A stretch of DNA of 53,293 nucleotides, taken from an uncultured Verrucomicrobiota bacterium. Its GTDB lineage: Bacteria > Verrucomicrobiota > Kiritimatiellia > RFP12 > UBA1067. Numbering within the stretch: position 1 is the stretch's first letter; each line of letters begins with the position of its first letter. The DNA is taken from contig CAMAHK010000007.1 of NCBI GenBank assembly GCA_945834475.1, positions 1 to 53,293 on the forward strand, written 5' to 3'. This document shows, piece after piece, positions 9,384-15,979 of this stretch. The translations under genes and the position numbers were made by a program. The notes below the pieces were generated by a model, which saw nothing but the letters and a program-made list of their open reading frames with translations, ran no database searches and had not been told where the DNA came from.

Positions 9384-9444
9384 CCCGTCCGTGGGCGCCG
9401 ATCAATCCCGGCTCTTTCACCCCACGGGCGCGGGTTTTTCTTTT
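9384..9444 (+). terminator. Intrinsic terminator of the toxin-antitoxin unit
   Basis: CCCGTCCGTGGG (9384-9395) pairs with CCCACGGGCGCGGG (9421-9434) with a 2-base bulge and is followed directly by a T-rich run (9435-9444). A competing 9-bp pairing exists between GGGTGAAAG (9343-9351) and CTTTCACCC (9414-9422). The two pairings share bases 9421-9422, so they are mutually exclusive at that point. Confidence 0.6.
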
Positions 9445-9458
9445 GAAGGAGTTATTTC

Positions 9459-9638
9459 GTGTTTAGGGATTCGCTCGACCGCTTGCACAACCGTTCGCAG
9501 TCCGCCGATACCCCGCTCAACCGCCCGTGCGCCGCATCATTCGGGCGTTCGCCACGGCTTGCGCTGGTGCATTTCGCGTTCCGTCCCCCACCCGTGCCCG
9601 TTCTGTCCCCTACTTTGTCCCCTACCCCCAAATCGTAA
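9459..9638 (+). CDS. Possible small protein, unrecognised
   Basis: A 59-codon frame begins with GTG at 9459, preceded at 7-base spacing by a strong AAGGAG ribosome-binding site, and ends with TAA at 9636-9638. The product is rich in Arg, Ser and Pro and has no recognisable domain or membrane segment. It lies after the terminator of the toxin-antitoxin unit and has no obvious promoter of its own. It may be a real accessory gene or a leftover of the decayed element. The 9639-9705 interval after it holds nothing I recognise. Confidence 0.35.
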   Translation: MFRDSLDRLHNRSQSADTPLNRPCAASFGRSPRLALVHFAFRPPPVPVLSPTLSPTPKS

Positions 9639-9705
9639 AGTCGTGTATATGGGTGTAATAACTTACTTGCTAATCTTGCGAAAACTATCAAAATCGCTTG
9701 AAAAG

Positions 9706-9782
9706 TGGTGCGACTGACTGGGATCGAACCAGCAACCTTCGGCTTCGGAGGCCAACGCTCTATCCAATTGAGCTACAGTCGC
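9706..9782 (-). tRNA. tRNA-Arg (anticodon CCG)
   Basis: A full cloverleaf can be folded: acceptor GCGACTG/CAGTCGC, D arm, anticodon loop CTCCGAA with anticodon CCG, T arm containing TTCGATC, discriminator A and an encoded CCA end at 9708-9706. It begins only a few bases after the T-run that follows the hairpin downstream of tRNA-Ser. No separate promoter is visible, so it probably depends on read-through or processing from the tRNA-Ser transcript. Confidence 0.95.
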
Positions 9783-9786
9783 ATCT

Positions 9787-9819
9787 AAAAAAACGCGCCA
9801 ACGACCTTATATCGTTGGC
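9787..9819 (-). terminator. Hairpin plus T-run between tRNA-Ser and tRNA-Arg
   Basis: On the minus strand GCCAACGA (9819-9812) pairs perfectly with TCGTTGGC (9804-9797) and is followed by GCG and seven T residues (9793-9787). It is a textbook intrinsic terminator. Its 5' arm starts with the discriminator base and CCA end of tRNA-Ser, and its T-run ends 5 bases before tRNA-Arg begins. Confidence 0.7.
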
Positions 9820-9908
9820 GGAGGGAGGGGGATTCGAACCCCCGGTACGGGTTTACCCCGTACGACGATTTAGCAAACCGCTGCCTTCAGCCACTCAGCC
9901 ATCCCTCC
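9816..9908 (-). tRNA. tRNA-Ser (anticodon GCT)
   Basis: The acceptor GGAGGGA/TCCCTCC, anticodon loop TTGCTAA with anticodon GCT, a long variable arm and the TTCGAAT T-loop identify a class II serine tRNA. The discriminator is G, and CCA is encoded at 9818-9816. Its promoter overlaps the 3' end of nagA. Confidence 0.95.
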
Positions 9909-9936
9909 TACGCGTTTTTATGCGTAAGTGTTTTGT

Positions 9937-9965
9937 AGTATATCAAATCTTCTGGACGCCGTCAA
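9937..9965 (-). promoter_or_regulatory. tRNA-Ser promoter overlapping the nagA stop codon
   Basis: TTGACG (9965-9960) and TATACT (9942-9937) are separated by exactly 17 bases. The TGA stop codon of nagA (9945-9943) lies directly before the -10 and provides the TG of an extended -10. The -35 and spacer are therefore nagA coding sequence. Confidence 0.8.
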
Positions 9966-11106
9966 CGAAGACCGCCACGGGCTTCCAGTTCTTCTTGTTA
10001 ATGACAACAAGGTCGGCCGTGTATCCCTTCTGGACCTTGCCGAGCGTGTCGCCATAGCCGAGCTCGATCGCCTGGTTGTAGGAGGTCGTGCGGACGAGGT
10101 CCTTGAGCGGAATGCCCGTCACCTCGTGGACGTTCTTGAGTCCGTTGCCCATCCAAAGCGTCGAACCCGCGAGGTTGCCGCCCTTGACGAGACGCGCCTC
10201 GCCCTTTTCGAGCTTGACCTCGAGGCCGCCCATCGTGAACGCATAGCCGTCCGTGCAGTGCGAGCAACGCAGCGAATCGGTGATCATCTGGACGTGCGCG
10301 AGATTGCGGCGCGTGAAGACGAGCTTGAGCATGTCGGGACAGAGATGGATCTTGTCGCAGATGACCTCGGTGTTGAGGTCCTCAATGAGGAAGCCCGCGC
10401 CGACCATGCCGATCTCGCGGTGGTGGAGCGGCGTCATCTGGTTGCAGAAGTGCGTCATGTGACGGAGGCCGTTCTTGTACGCCGGCATGAGGTCCGCCAG
10501 CTTCGCGCCCGTGTGGCCGCAGCTCGGGACGACGCCCATCTTGATCATGTCCTTCGCGAACTTCGCGCCGCCCTCGGTCTCGACCGCGTAGGAGATGAGC
10601 TTCACGGGATAGACCTTCGCGATCTCCTTGACCTCGGCGAGCGACGGCTTGCGGACGTACGCCGGATTCTGCGCACCGCAGCACTTCATGTTGATGAACG
10701 GTCCCTCGAGATGGATGCCGGGAACCTTTGCGTACGGCGCCCCCGCGTCAATGTAGTTCTTCGCGTTTTTCGCGCAGGTCATGAGCTCCTCGTGCGAGAC
10801 TGTGAGGGTGGTCGGCAGAAACGTCGTGACACCCTCCTGGAGCTTGCCTTCGGCGAGACGGAAAATCGCCTGCGGATCCGTGTCGCAGAAGTCGAACGTG
10901 TTCGCGCCGTGCGTGTGGACGTCAATGAAGCCCGGCATCACGTACTGGCCCTTGACGTCGACAATCGTCGTATCCTTCGTCGCCTTCGGCGCCGCCTTGC
11001 CGGCCTTCGCGACGGACTTGATCGTGCCCTTCTCGATCGTAATGACCGCGTTCTCGATCTCAAGATCGGGGCTGATGACATGAGCGTTGATGATGATGGT
11101 CTTCAT
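9943..11106 (-). CDS. nagA: N-acetylglucosamine-6-phosphate deacetylase
   Basis: This 387-residue metal-dependent amidohydrolase converts GlcNAc-6-phosphate to glucosamine-6-phosphate and acetate in amino-sugar catabolism and cell-wall recycling. The metal site motif DVHTHGA is near residue 60, followed by HLEGPFINMKCCG, the conserved SCGHTGA, HFCNQM and the catalytic Asp of MITDSLRC. Length is usual for the family. The start at 11106 has a GAAAGGAA ribosome-binding site about 10 bases away. No nagB or sugar transporter is adjacent and the gene is apparently monocistronic, with its own promoter at 11140-11168. Confidence 0.93.
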   Translation of the reverse strand: MKTIIINAHVISPDLEIENAVITIEKGTIKSVAKAGKAAPKATKDTTIVDVKGQYVMPGFIDVHTHGANTFDFCDTDPQAIFRLAEGKLQEGVTTFLPTTLTVSHEELMTCAKNAKNYIDAGAPYAKVPGIHLEGPFINMKCCGAQNPAYVRKPSLAEVKEIAKVYPVKLISYAVETEGGAKFAKDMIKMGVVPSCGHTGAKLADLMPAYKNGLRHMTHFCNQMTPLHHREIGMVGAGFLIEDLNTEVICDKIHLCPDMLKLVFTRRNLAHVQMITDSLRCSHCTDGYAFTMGGLEVKLEKGEARLVKGGNLAGSTLWMGNGLKNVHEVTGIPLKDLVRTTSYNQAIELGYGDTLGKVQKGYTADLVVINKKNWKPVAVFVDGVQKI

Positions 11107-11139
11107 GGATGAATGATTCCTTTCAAAAGAGATAAGTGA

Positions 11140-11168
11140 ATTATATCATTTCCACGTCTCACACGCAA
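11140..11168 (-). promoter_or_regulatory. nagA promoter
   Basis: TTGCGT (11168-11163) and TATAAT (11145-11140, within TGATATAAT) are separated by 17 bases. The predicted leader is about 27 bases long and contains the ribosome-binding site. The remaining interval up to holB (11169-11273) holds no gene and only weak inverted sequences. Confidence 0.7.
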
Positions 11169-11273
11169 AGTTAGGCGTTATGCCCCGTACGGCCTTCGGC
11201 TATTTCCGCTTCGCTCCAATCCGGGGTGCGCGATGTCAGCAAGGTTTCAGAAATTCGTGCGTGCGGCAAAGAA

Positions 11274-12041
11274 TTATAAAAATGTTATGCGTTCCAACAG
11301 ATAGGAAAGAACCGCCTCGTCGTTGAGGGACTTCTCGCTGCGGCGGTAGGCGGCTTCGACGGCCTCGATGTTCTCGAACGCCTGCGGACGCGGCAGTTTC
11401 CCGCCGAGCATCATCTCGCGCACGAAGGACATCAGCGTCTTATAGAACGCCTTGCGGACGAGCGCGGCGTCTTCATCTTCGGCATCATCCTTCAGCGCCT
11501 TGAGCTTTGCCGCAAGTGCGACCGCGTCCTTCGACGCAAAAGCCTCGGCGACCTCCGTGTAATCGTCCCCTTCAAGCGTGCCCGTCGGGAGCGGTAGGTC
11601 GATGCGCTGCGTCCGCGAGATGATCGTCGGCAGAATCGCGTCCGGCTGATCGGTCAGCAAGAGATACATCGTCTTCGGCGTCGGCTCTTCCAGCGACTTC
11701 AGGAAGGCATTCGCACCCTCGGTGCGCATGCGGTCCGCCCCGGAGATGACGCCCACCTTCCAGCCGCCCGAGAACGCTGTCGTGGCCATGGGCCCGACAA
11801 TCTTCTCGCGCATCGACTCGACGGAAATGATCCGCGCCTTGCCCTCGGGCGCAAGCGTCACGACATCGGGATGCGACCACGCCTCGATTTGCGCGATCTC
11901 GCGCGGAAACAGTTTCTGCAAAATCATCTGAGCGAGTTCGGCAGCATTGCCCGATACACCGCCCACGATCAGGTACCCGTGGGCGGCGCGTCCGGCATCG
12001 ATCGCGCGGGAGATCAGCGAATACGCTTCAGCGACTTCCAT
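11274..12041 (-). CDS. holB: DNA polymerase III delta-prime subunit
   Basis: This 255-residue protein belongs to the clamp-loader AAA+ family. It has a degenerate P-loop region (GGVSGNAAE, near residues 27-35), as expected for the non-hydrolysing delta-prime subunit. It also has the conserved GADRMRTEGANAFLKSLEEP and an ISRTQRI sensor 1-like motif. It is shorter than the E. coli protein and lacks the usual zinc-binding Cys cluster. It overlaps the end of tmk by 28 bases, the tmk-holB order known from many bacteria. It would help load the beta clamp during replication. Confidence 0.87.
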   Translation of the reverse strand: MEVAEAYSLISRAIDAGRAAHGYLIVGGVSGNAAELAQMILQKLFPREIAQIEAWSHPDVVTLAPEGKARIISVESMREKIVGPMATTAFSGGWKVGVISGADRMRTEGANAFLKSLEEPTPKTMYLLLTDQPDAILPTIISRTQRIDLPLPTGTLEGDDYTEVAEAFASKDAVALAAKLKALKDDAEDEDAALVRKAFYKTLMSFVREMMLGGKLPRPQAFENIEAVEAAYRRSEKSLNDEAVLSYLLERITFL

Positions 12042-12649
12042 ACCTCATTCCAGACTTCGTCGGGCGTGCCGTTCGCATTGATCGGCACGATACGCCACGG
12101 TTCTTGCTTCGCGAGTTCCACAAAACCACGGCGGAGACGCGCGTGAAACTCGCTACCGGCACGCTCGATACGGTCTGCCGTCGTGTTCGTCGCCTGTTCA
12201 CGCCCCGCCAGACGCGCCGCGGCGACAGTCGGATCGACCTCCAGAAGAAGCGTCAGATCCGGCTTCAGATTCTCGCAGGCGAACGTGTTGGCAATGTCGA
12301 TGACCTCGAGCGGCAAACCACGTCCATACCCCTGATAGGCGAGCGTCGAATCGCTGAAACGGTCGGAAATGACCCAGACGCCCTTCTCCAGCGCGGGACG
12401 AATCACAGTCTTCACGAGCTGGGCGCGCGCCGCGAGAAACAACAGGAGCTCCGAACGGTCACACGGCGGATCCTCCGCCTGGTCCTTGATGAGTGTGCGA
12501 ATCTGTTCCGCGAGCCACGTGCCGCCCGGTTCGCGCGTCAGCACGACCTCGATGCCCTCCGCCTCCAGTGCATCCTTGAGGCGCTTCACTTGCGTCGACT
12601 TGCCGCAGCCCTCGCCGCCTTCAAACGTAATAAACTTGCCGTTTCCCAT
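12014..12649 (-). CDS. tmk: Thymidylate kinase
   Basis: This 211-residue enzyme phosphorylates dTMP to dTDP. The P-loop is GGEGCGKST (residues 11-19), the DR[YFH] motif is DRFSDSTLAYQGYGRGL, and LTREPGG matches the substrate-binding segment. It overlaps holB downstream. The start codon at 12649 lies just 12 bases from a strong TATAAT, with no ribosome-binding site, so translation may be nearly leaderless. It lies next to the thymidine kinase operon, so dTTP salvage genes are clustered here. Confidence 0.95.
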   Translation of the reverse strand: MGNGKFITFEGGEGCGKSTQVKRLKDALEAEGIEVVLTREPGGTWLAEQIRTLIKDQAEDPPCDRSELLLFLAARAQLVKTVIRPALEKGVWVISDRFSDSTLAYQGYGRGLPLEVIDIANTFACENLKPDLTLLLEVDPTVAAARLAGREQATNTTADRIERAGSEFHARLRRGFVELAKQEPWRIVPINANGTPDEVWNEVWKSLKRIR

Positions 12650-12661
12650 GATGTGACGAAT

Positions 12662-12670
12662 ATTATATCA
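12662..12670 (-). promoter_or_regulatory. tmk promoter built on the stop codon of the preceding gene
   Basis: TGATATAAT gives TATAAT at 12667-12662. The TAA stop of the upstream nucleotidase gene (12665-12663) lies inside this hexamer. The distance to the tmk ATG is 12 bases, giving a predicted leader of about 5 bases. Confidence 0.65.
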
Positions 12671-13310
12671 AAAACTTGCCGCAACCATAGAGCACCGGGC
12701 AAGCCGCGCCGCTGATGAGCCGATGCGCGAGGATGTCGGCCCAATCTTTGACGCGTGTCATGTTCGCGGCGGGACGGTAGGCGGCGTTCCAGGGTCGGTC
12801 AAAGACAAAGACGCACGTTGTGTGCCAGACTTCAAGCGACTTGAGCGCAATCGGTGAATCGTCAATGGCGACGTCGTAGTGCCGTGCGAGCAATTCAGCA
12901 AGCGGGACCATCCGCGGCGCATTGGAATCGGGCGGACACGGACGGCCATATTTGTCGACGTACGTGACGGCGAAGTCCCCGAGACCGACCTTCTCGAGCC
13001 AGGCCTGCGTGCCCCGCCAGGCGGTTGACGGGCGTCCCGTCACGATTTCGACCTCGTGCCCTGCCGCCTTCAGCTGACGCAACGCCGCGACAGCCCCCGG
13101 CGTCGGCGCATAGGCGGTGAGATGCTCGGGCGCATGTGCTGCCTCCATATAACGACGCATTTCCTCGTCCGTGAGCTCGAATGTTCGCTGCAAGTTGAAG
13201 TCCCGGACATCCGCGTACGCGACACGCTTGCCGAACATCCGCTCGGCTAGCTCGCAGAGCGAGACGGCCGTCTCGCTTAGGACGTCGTCAATGTCACAGT
13301 AGATGCGCAT
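12663..13310 (-). CDS. HAD-family 5'(3')-deoxyribonucleotidase-like protein
   Basis: This 215-residue HAD phosphatase starts MRIYCDIDDVLSE, where Asp6 is the expected nucleophile and Asp8 the acid/base. The pattern and the VEIVTGRPS and IDDSP motifs fit the NT5C-type pyrimidine deoxyribonucleotidases. The start at 13310 overlaps the tdk stop as TGATG; a longer frame upstream is the shadow of tdk. Its place between tdk and tmk supports a role in balancing thymidylate and deoxyuridylate pools by hydrolysing the monophosphates; substrate is inferred. It is the last gene of the long hom operon. Confidence 0.78.
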   Translation of the reverse strand: MRIYCDIDDVLSETAVSLCELAERMFGKRVAYADVRDFNLQRTFELTDEEMRRYMEAAHAPEHLTAYAPTPGAVAALRQLKAAGHEVEIVTGRPSTAWRGTQAWLEKVGLGDFAVTYVDKYGRPCPPDSNAPRMVPLAELLARHYDVAIDDSPIALKSLEVWHTTCVFVFDRPWNAAYRPAANMTRVKDWADILAHRLISGAACPVLYGCGKFLI

Positions 13311-13882
13311 CAGCTGAACTGGGCCGCCAGCGGCCCGAGATCGCCCGCGTTCCAGTGCTTGCGGCAAAGCGACACGTACGCCTCGTTGCCGCCGAGTACG
13401 ATCTGCTCGCCTTCCTTGACGACCTTGCCGTTGACGACACGCGTGTTGTAAGTCGCCTTCTTGCCGCACCAGCAGATCGTCTTCACCTCCTCGATCGTAT
13501 CCGCCCAGGCCATCAGCCACTGACTGCCCTCGAAGAAGTTGCCCTGGAAGTCCGCCCGAAGGCCATACGCAATCACAGGAATATTGAGGTCGTCCACGAC
13601 ATGCAACAGGTACTGCACCTGCGGTTTTGTCAGGAACTGCGCCTCGTCGACGATCACACAATCAATATCCGAAAGGTCGACGGACGGCAGCTCCTCAACG
13701 AAAACACACTCCGCCGAGAGTCCACAGCGGCTCTTCACGACACGTTCGCCGTCCCGCGTATCGAGTTGCGGCTTCACCATGAGCACGTTCTGTCCGCGCT
13801 CGAGATAGTTGTGCCGCACCATGATCGCGTTGGCCGTCTTGCTCGACCCCATCGCACCGTATCGGTAATACAGCTTAGCCAT
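13310..13882 (-). CDS. tdk: Thymidine kinase (type II)
   Basis: This 190-residue protein has the P-loop GAMGSSKT (residues 9-16), the VDEAQFL Walker B motif and a Cys/His zinc-binding lasso (CWCGKKATYNTR with CRKHW near the C-terminus). These features define type II thymidine kinase, which makes dTMP from thymidine. It overlaps the preceding glycosyltransferase by 8 bases and the following nucleotidase by 1 base. A GGAAT sequence before the ATG may serve as ribosome-binding site. Together with the nucleotidase and tmk it forms a thymidylate salvage set. Confidence 0.93.
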   Translation of the reverse strand: MAKLYYRYGAMGSSKTANAIMVRHNYLERGQNVLMVKPQLDTRDGERVVKSRCGLSAECVFVEELPSVDLSDIDCVIVDEAQFLTKPQVQYLLHVVDDLNIPVIAYGLRADFQGNFFEGSQWLMAWADTIEEVKTICWCGKKATYNTRVVNGKVVKEGEQIVLGGNEAYVSLCRKHWNAGDLGPLAAQFS

Positions 13883-14996
13883 TGAAAATTCCTTTCACAA
13901 ACTCGACATAATTTGGATAAATGAGATCGGCCCGCAAGAGATCCGGCAACGCAACGGACCCCATCGGCAGGTTGGCGAGCGCTCGGCGCAGAGACTCGGG
14001 CGAACCAAAGTCGTAGACTGCGCCGAGGCCTTCGCGCGTCAAGAGTTCACCGCATTCGCCGTGCAGGGAACTCACGACCGGAAGTCCCGCCGTCAGATAG
14101 TCACCAAGCTTGTAGGGAAGTCCTACCCAGCTGTCGTCGCGCATCGGGATAATGCCAACCGAACAGGTCGCTGCCAGCGCCGCAAGATCCGCCGCGGCGA
14201 GATAGCCGTGGAAGCGGACGCGGTCGGCGAGCTTGAGCGACGCAACCTGCGCCTTGAGTTCGGCTTCGCGCGGTCCCTTCCCGGCGATGTCCAGCGTGAG
14301 GGAGGAATCCTCCGTAACGGCCGCAATGACGGTCGCGAGATCGTAGCCCGCGCCGAGGTTGCCGAGATAAAGAAGGCGAAGAGATGAAGGTGAATGTGAC
14401 GGTGAAGACGAAGGAAGTATCCCGTGATAGAAGACGCGGTAGTCGGGACGGTTCACGATCACCCGGTAGCGTTCGCTAACACCGGTCACGGCGTCGGCTT
14501 CGCGGTAGAGCCGCTTCGCGACACGGTACATCGGCGCGAGAAGAATTTTCGGAACTCCGAGTCGTCCGAAAGTCTCAGGCCAAGCGTCTTGCACGTCGAG
14601 CACAAACCGCGCCCCGACACGCCGCGCATAATCGAGCAGGACCTTCGCCGCGCCCAGCATCGGCATCGCCGAGATGATCAGGTCGGGCTTCGCCAACCCG
14701 CAAGTCGCGTCCCGAACTTCTCTCGCAAGTCGCCTCGCGTAAGCCACATGCGAAGTCACGCGCGTCAGCGACACGTTCTTCGCGTACGGCCGCGTCTTCA
14801 CAAGCCGCAAATCGACAGGCGACGCAACCGTTGTCCCGAGCTTCCGCGTCGCCTTCGTACCGTGATTGAAATCACTCGTCCAGTAGACGACCGTATCGCC
14901 CGCCGCGGCAAACGCCTCAGCCATCAGCCAGTAGCGCTGCTTCCGGAAGCCCTCGTGCGGGAGGTTGTCGAAGGGACTGTGAATCCAGACCGTCAC
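13875..14996 (-). CDS. Glycosyltransferase family 4-like protein
   Basis: This 373-residue protein has a two-domain GT-B layout: an N-terminal acceptor domain and a C-terminal donor domain with LLYLGNLGAGYDLATVI, then GTxGLPYKLGDYLTAGLPVV-like sequence and the HGECGELL segment. It probably transfers a sugar during cell-surface polysaccharide synthesis; donor and acceptor are unknown. It starts with GTG, overlapping the dus stop by 4 bases. Between the two domains (residues near 195-204) a Ser/Pro-rich loop is encoded by a hexamer tandem repeat (14382-14417), apparently an insertion. No other surface-polysaccharide genes are nearby. Confidence 0.82.
   Translation of the reverse strand: MTVWIHSPFDNLPHEGFRKQRYWLMAEAFAAAGDTVVYWTSDFNHGTKATRKLGTTVASPVDLRLVKTRPYAKNVSLTRVTSHVAYARRLAREVRDATCGLAKPDLIISAMPMLGAAKVLLDYARRVGARFVLDVQDAWPETFGRLGVPKILLAPMYRVAKRLYREADAVTGVSERYRVIVNRPDYRVFYHGILPSSSPSHSPSSLRLLYLGNLGAGYDLATVIAAVTEDSSLTLDIAGKGPREAELKAQVASLKLADRVRFHGYLAAADLAALAATCSVGIIPMRDDSWVGLPYKLGDYLTAGLPVVSSLHGECGELLTREGLGAVYDFGSPESLRRALANLPMGSVALPDLLRADLIYPNYVEFVKGIFNG
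14382..14417 (-). repeat. Degenerate 6-base tandem repeat inside the glycosyltransferase gene
   Basis: Plus-strand units are AGATGA, AGGTGA, ATGTGA, CGGTGA, AGACGA and AGGAAG. They encode the Ser/Pro-rich loop SSSPSHSPSS immediately before the donor domain. The six-base period keeps the frame open. Confidence 0.6.
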
Positions 14997-15979
14997 AATT
15001 CCCGTCCCACCTGTTCGGCAATAATGGACTCAATCTCGGCCAGCGTCCGCACCGTGTTGAGCCGCGCCCGCAACGCCGCCGCGCCGGGACGTCCGTTGAA
15101 ATAACGGAAGAGATGCGTGTGCATCTTGACGGACGCATAACCGTCGACCGAGGGGATATGGTCATTCGGGTACCGCGCCGCCAGCTGTTCGCGGAACTGC
15201 AAGATGTAATCTAAGTGAGGAATGAGGAATGAGGATTGAGGAATGGTGGAGGAAACGTTTTTAAGCAGACTGAAGATCGCCGGGTTCGCGAGCGCCGCTC
15301 GGCCGATCATGATTGCATCGACGCCCGTCTTCGCCATCTCGGCCGCCGTCTTCGCGTCGACGACCGAACCATTGCCCGTCACGGGAATCCGCGCGCGGCG
15401 GACGACTTCGGCAAGTGTGTCGAGATGGACTTCGCCACCGTGCATCTGCGAGGTGTAGCGCGCGTGGACGATCAGGCCCTTCGCGCCCGCCTCCTGCGCG
15501 GCATCGAGGATCTCAAAGATGAGCGTCGACTTCGGATGAGGTCCAAGCCGCGTCTTGAGCGTCACGGGCAGATCCGTGTTCTCGACCATCGCCTTGAGAA
15601 GCCGGTAGATCTTCTGCGGATCCTCCACAAGCTTTGCCCCCGCCCCTTCGCGCGTCACCTTCGTCATCGGACAGCCGGCGTTCAAATTTACTTCCGTAAA
15701 TTTGAAGTGATAATCGTTAAGTGATAAGTGTTGAGTGATGGTGGGAATGACTTCTTTGACCGAATAGGCGAGTTCCGTTTCTTTCGAACCGAAGAGCTGG
15801 AGGGCGACGGGGCCTTCTCTGGGCATCACTTCCATCAGGTGACGCGTCGGAGACGAGCCGTGGGCGAGTCCCGCGGCCGAGACCATCTCCGTGTACGTGA
15901 GGTCTGCGCCGCCCTCCGTGCAAAGACGGCGGAACGGCGCATCGGTGAAACCGGCGAGCGGCGCGAGGACGTACTTCAT
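14993..15979 (-). CDS. dus: tRNA-dihydrouridine synthase
   Basis: This 328-residue flavoenzyme reduces uridines in the tRNA D-loop. It starts MKYVLAPLAGFTDAPFR, has the catalytic Cys in NLNAGCPMTKV, and the FMN-binding segments RLG, HAR and NGSV plus DAIMIGRAA. Overlaps by ATGA/GTGA with both neighbours indicate one operon. Two stretches look foreign: TITQHLSLNDYHF, just before the catalytic segment, and SSTIPQSSFLIPH near the C-terminus. Both are encoded by heptamer tandem repeats (15705-15739 and 15214-15241). The reading frame survives both, so the protein is probably functional with longer loops. Confidence 0.9.
   Translation of the reverse strand: MKYVLAPLAGFTDAPFRRLCTEGGADLTYTEMVSAAGLAHGSSPTRHLMEVMPREGPVALQLFGSKETELAYSVKEVIPTITQHLSLNDYHFKFTEVNLNAGCPMTKVTREGAGAKLVEDPQKIYRLLKAMVENTDLPVTLKTRLGPHPKSTLIFEILDAAQEAGAKGLIVHARYTSQMHGGEVHLDTLAEVVRRARIPVTGNGSVVDAKTAAEMAKTGVDAIMIGRAALANPAIFSLLKNVSSTIPQSSFLIPHLDYILQFREQLAARYPNDHIPSVDGYASVKMHTHLFRYFNGRPGAAALRARLNTVRTLAEIESIIAEQVGREL
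15214..15241 (-). repeat. Degenerate 7-base tandem repeat inside dus (first)
   Basis: Plus-strand units are AGTGAGG, AATGAGG, AATGAGG and ATTGAGG, four nearly identical heptamers. Related AGTGAGG/CGTGAGG units occur 7.7 kb away inside the PflX-like gene. Confidence 0.75.
15681..15739 (-). repeat. Perfect inverted repeat plus 7-base tandem repeat inside dus (second)
   Basis: TTCAAATTTAC (15681-15691) and GTAAATTTGAA (15696-15706) form a perfect 11-bp inverted repeat with a 4-base loop. Adjoining it are heptamers AAGTGAT, AATCGTT, AAGTGAT, AAGTGTT and GAGTGAT (15705-15739). Half of the inverted repeat encodes the native FTEVNLN segment; the other half belongs to the insertion. Confidence 0.75.

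Noticed and set aside
9928-11112. A 394-codon plus-strand frame opposite nagA
   Set aside because: It is antisense to a clearly recognised enzyme and has Arg/Val/Leu-rich shadow composition and no ribosome-binding site.
11169-11273. A structured RNA between nagA and holB
   Set aside because: Only weak, poorly nested complementary stretches are present, without a convincing stem or T-run.
13311-13661. Extended N-terminus of the nucleotidase-like HAD protein
   Set aside because: The extra residues are tdk read in another frame. The HAD DxD motif begins right after the ATG at 13310.
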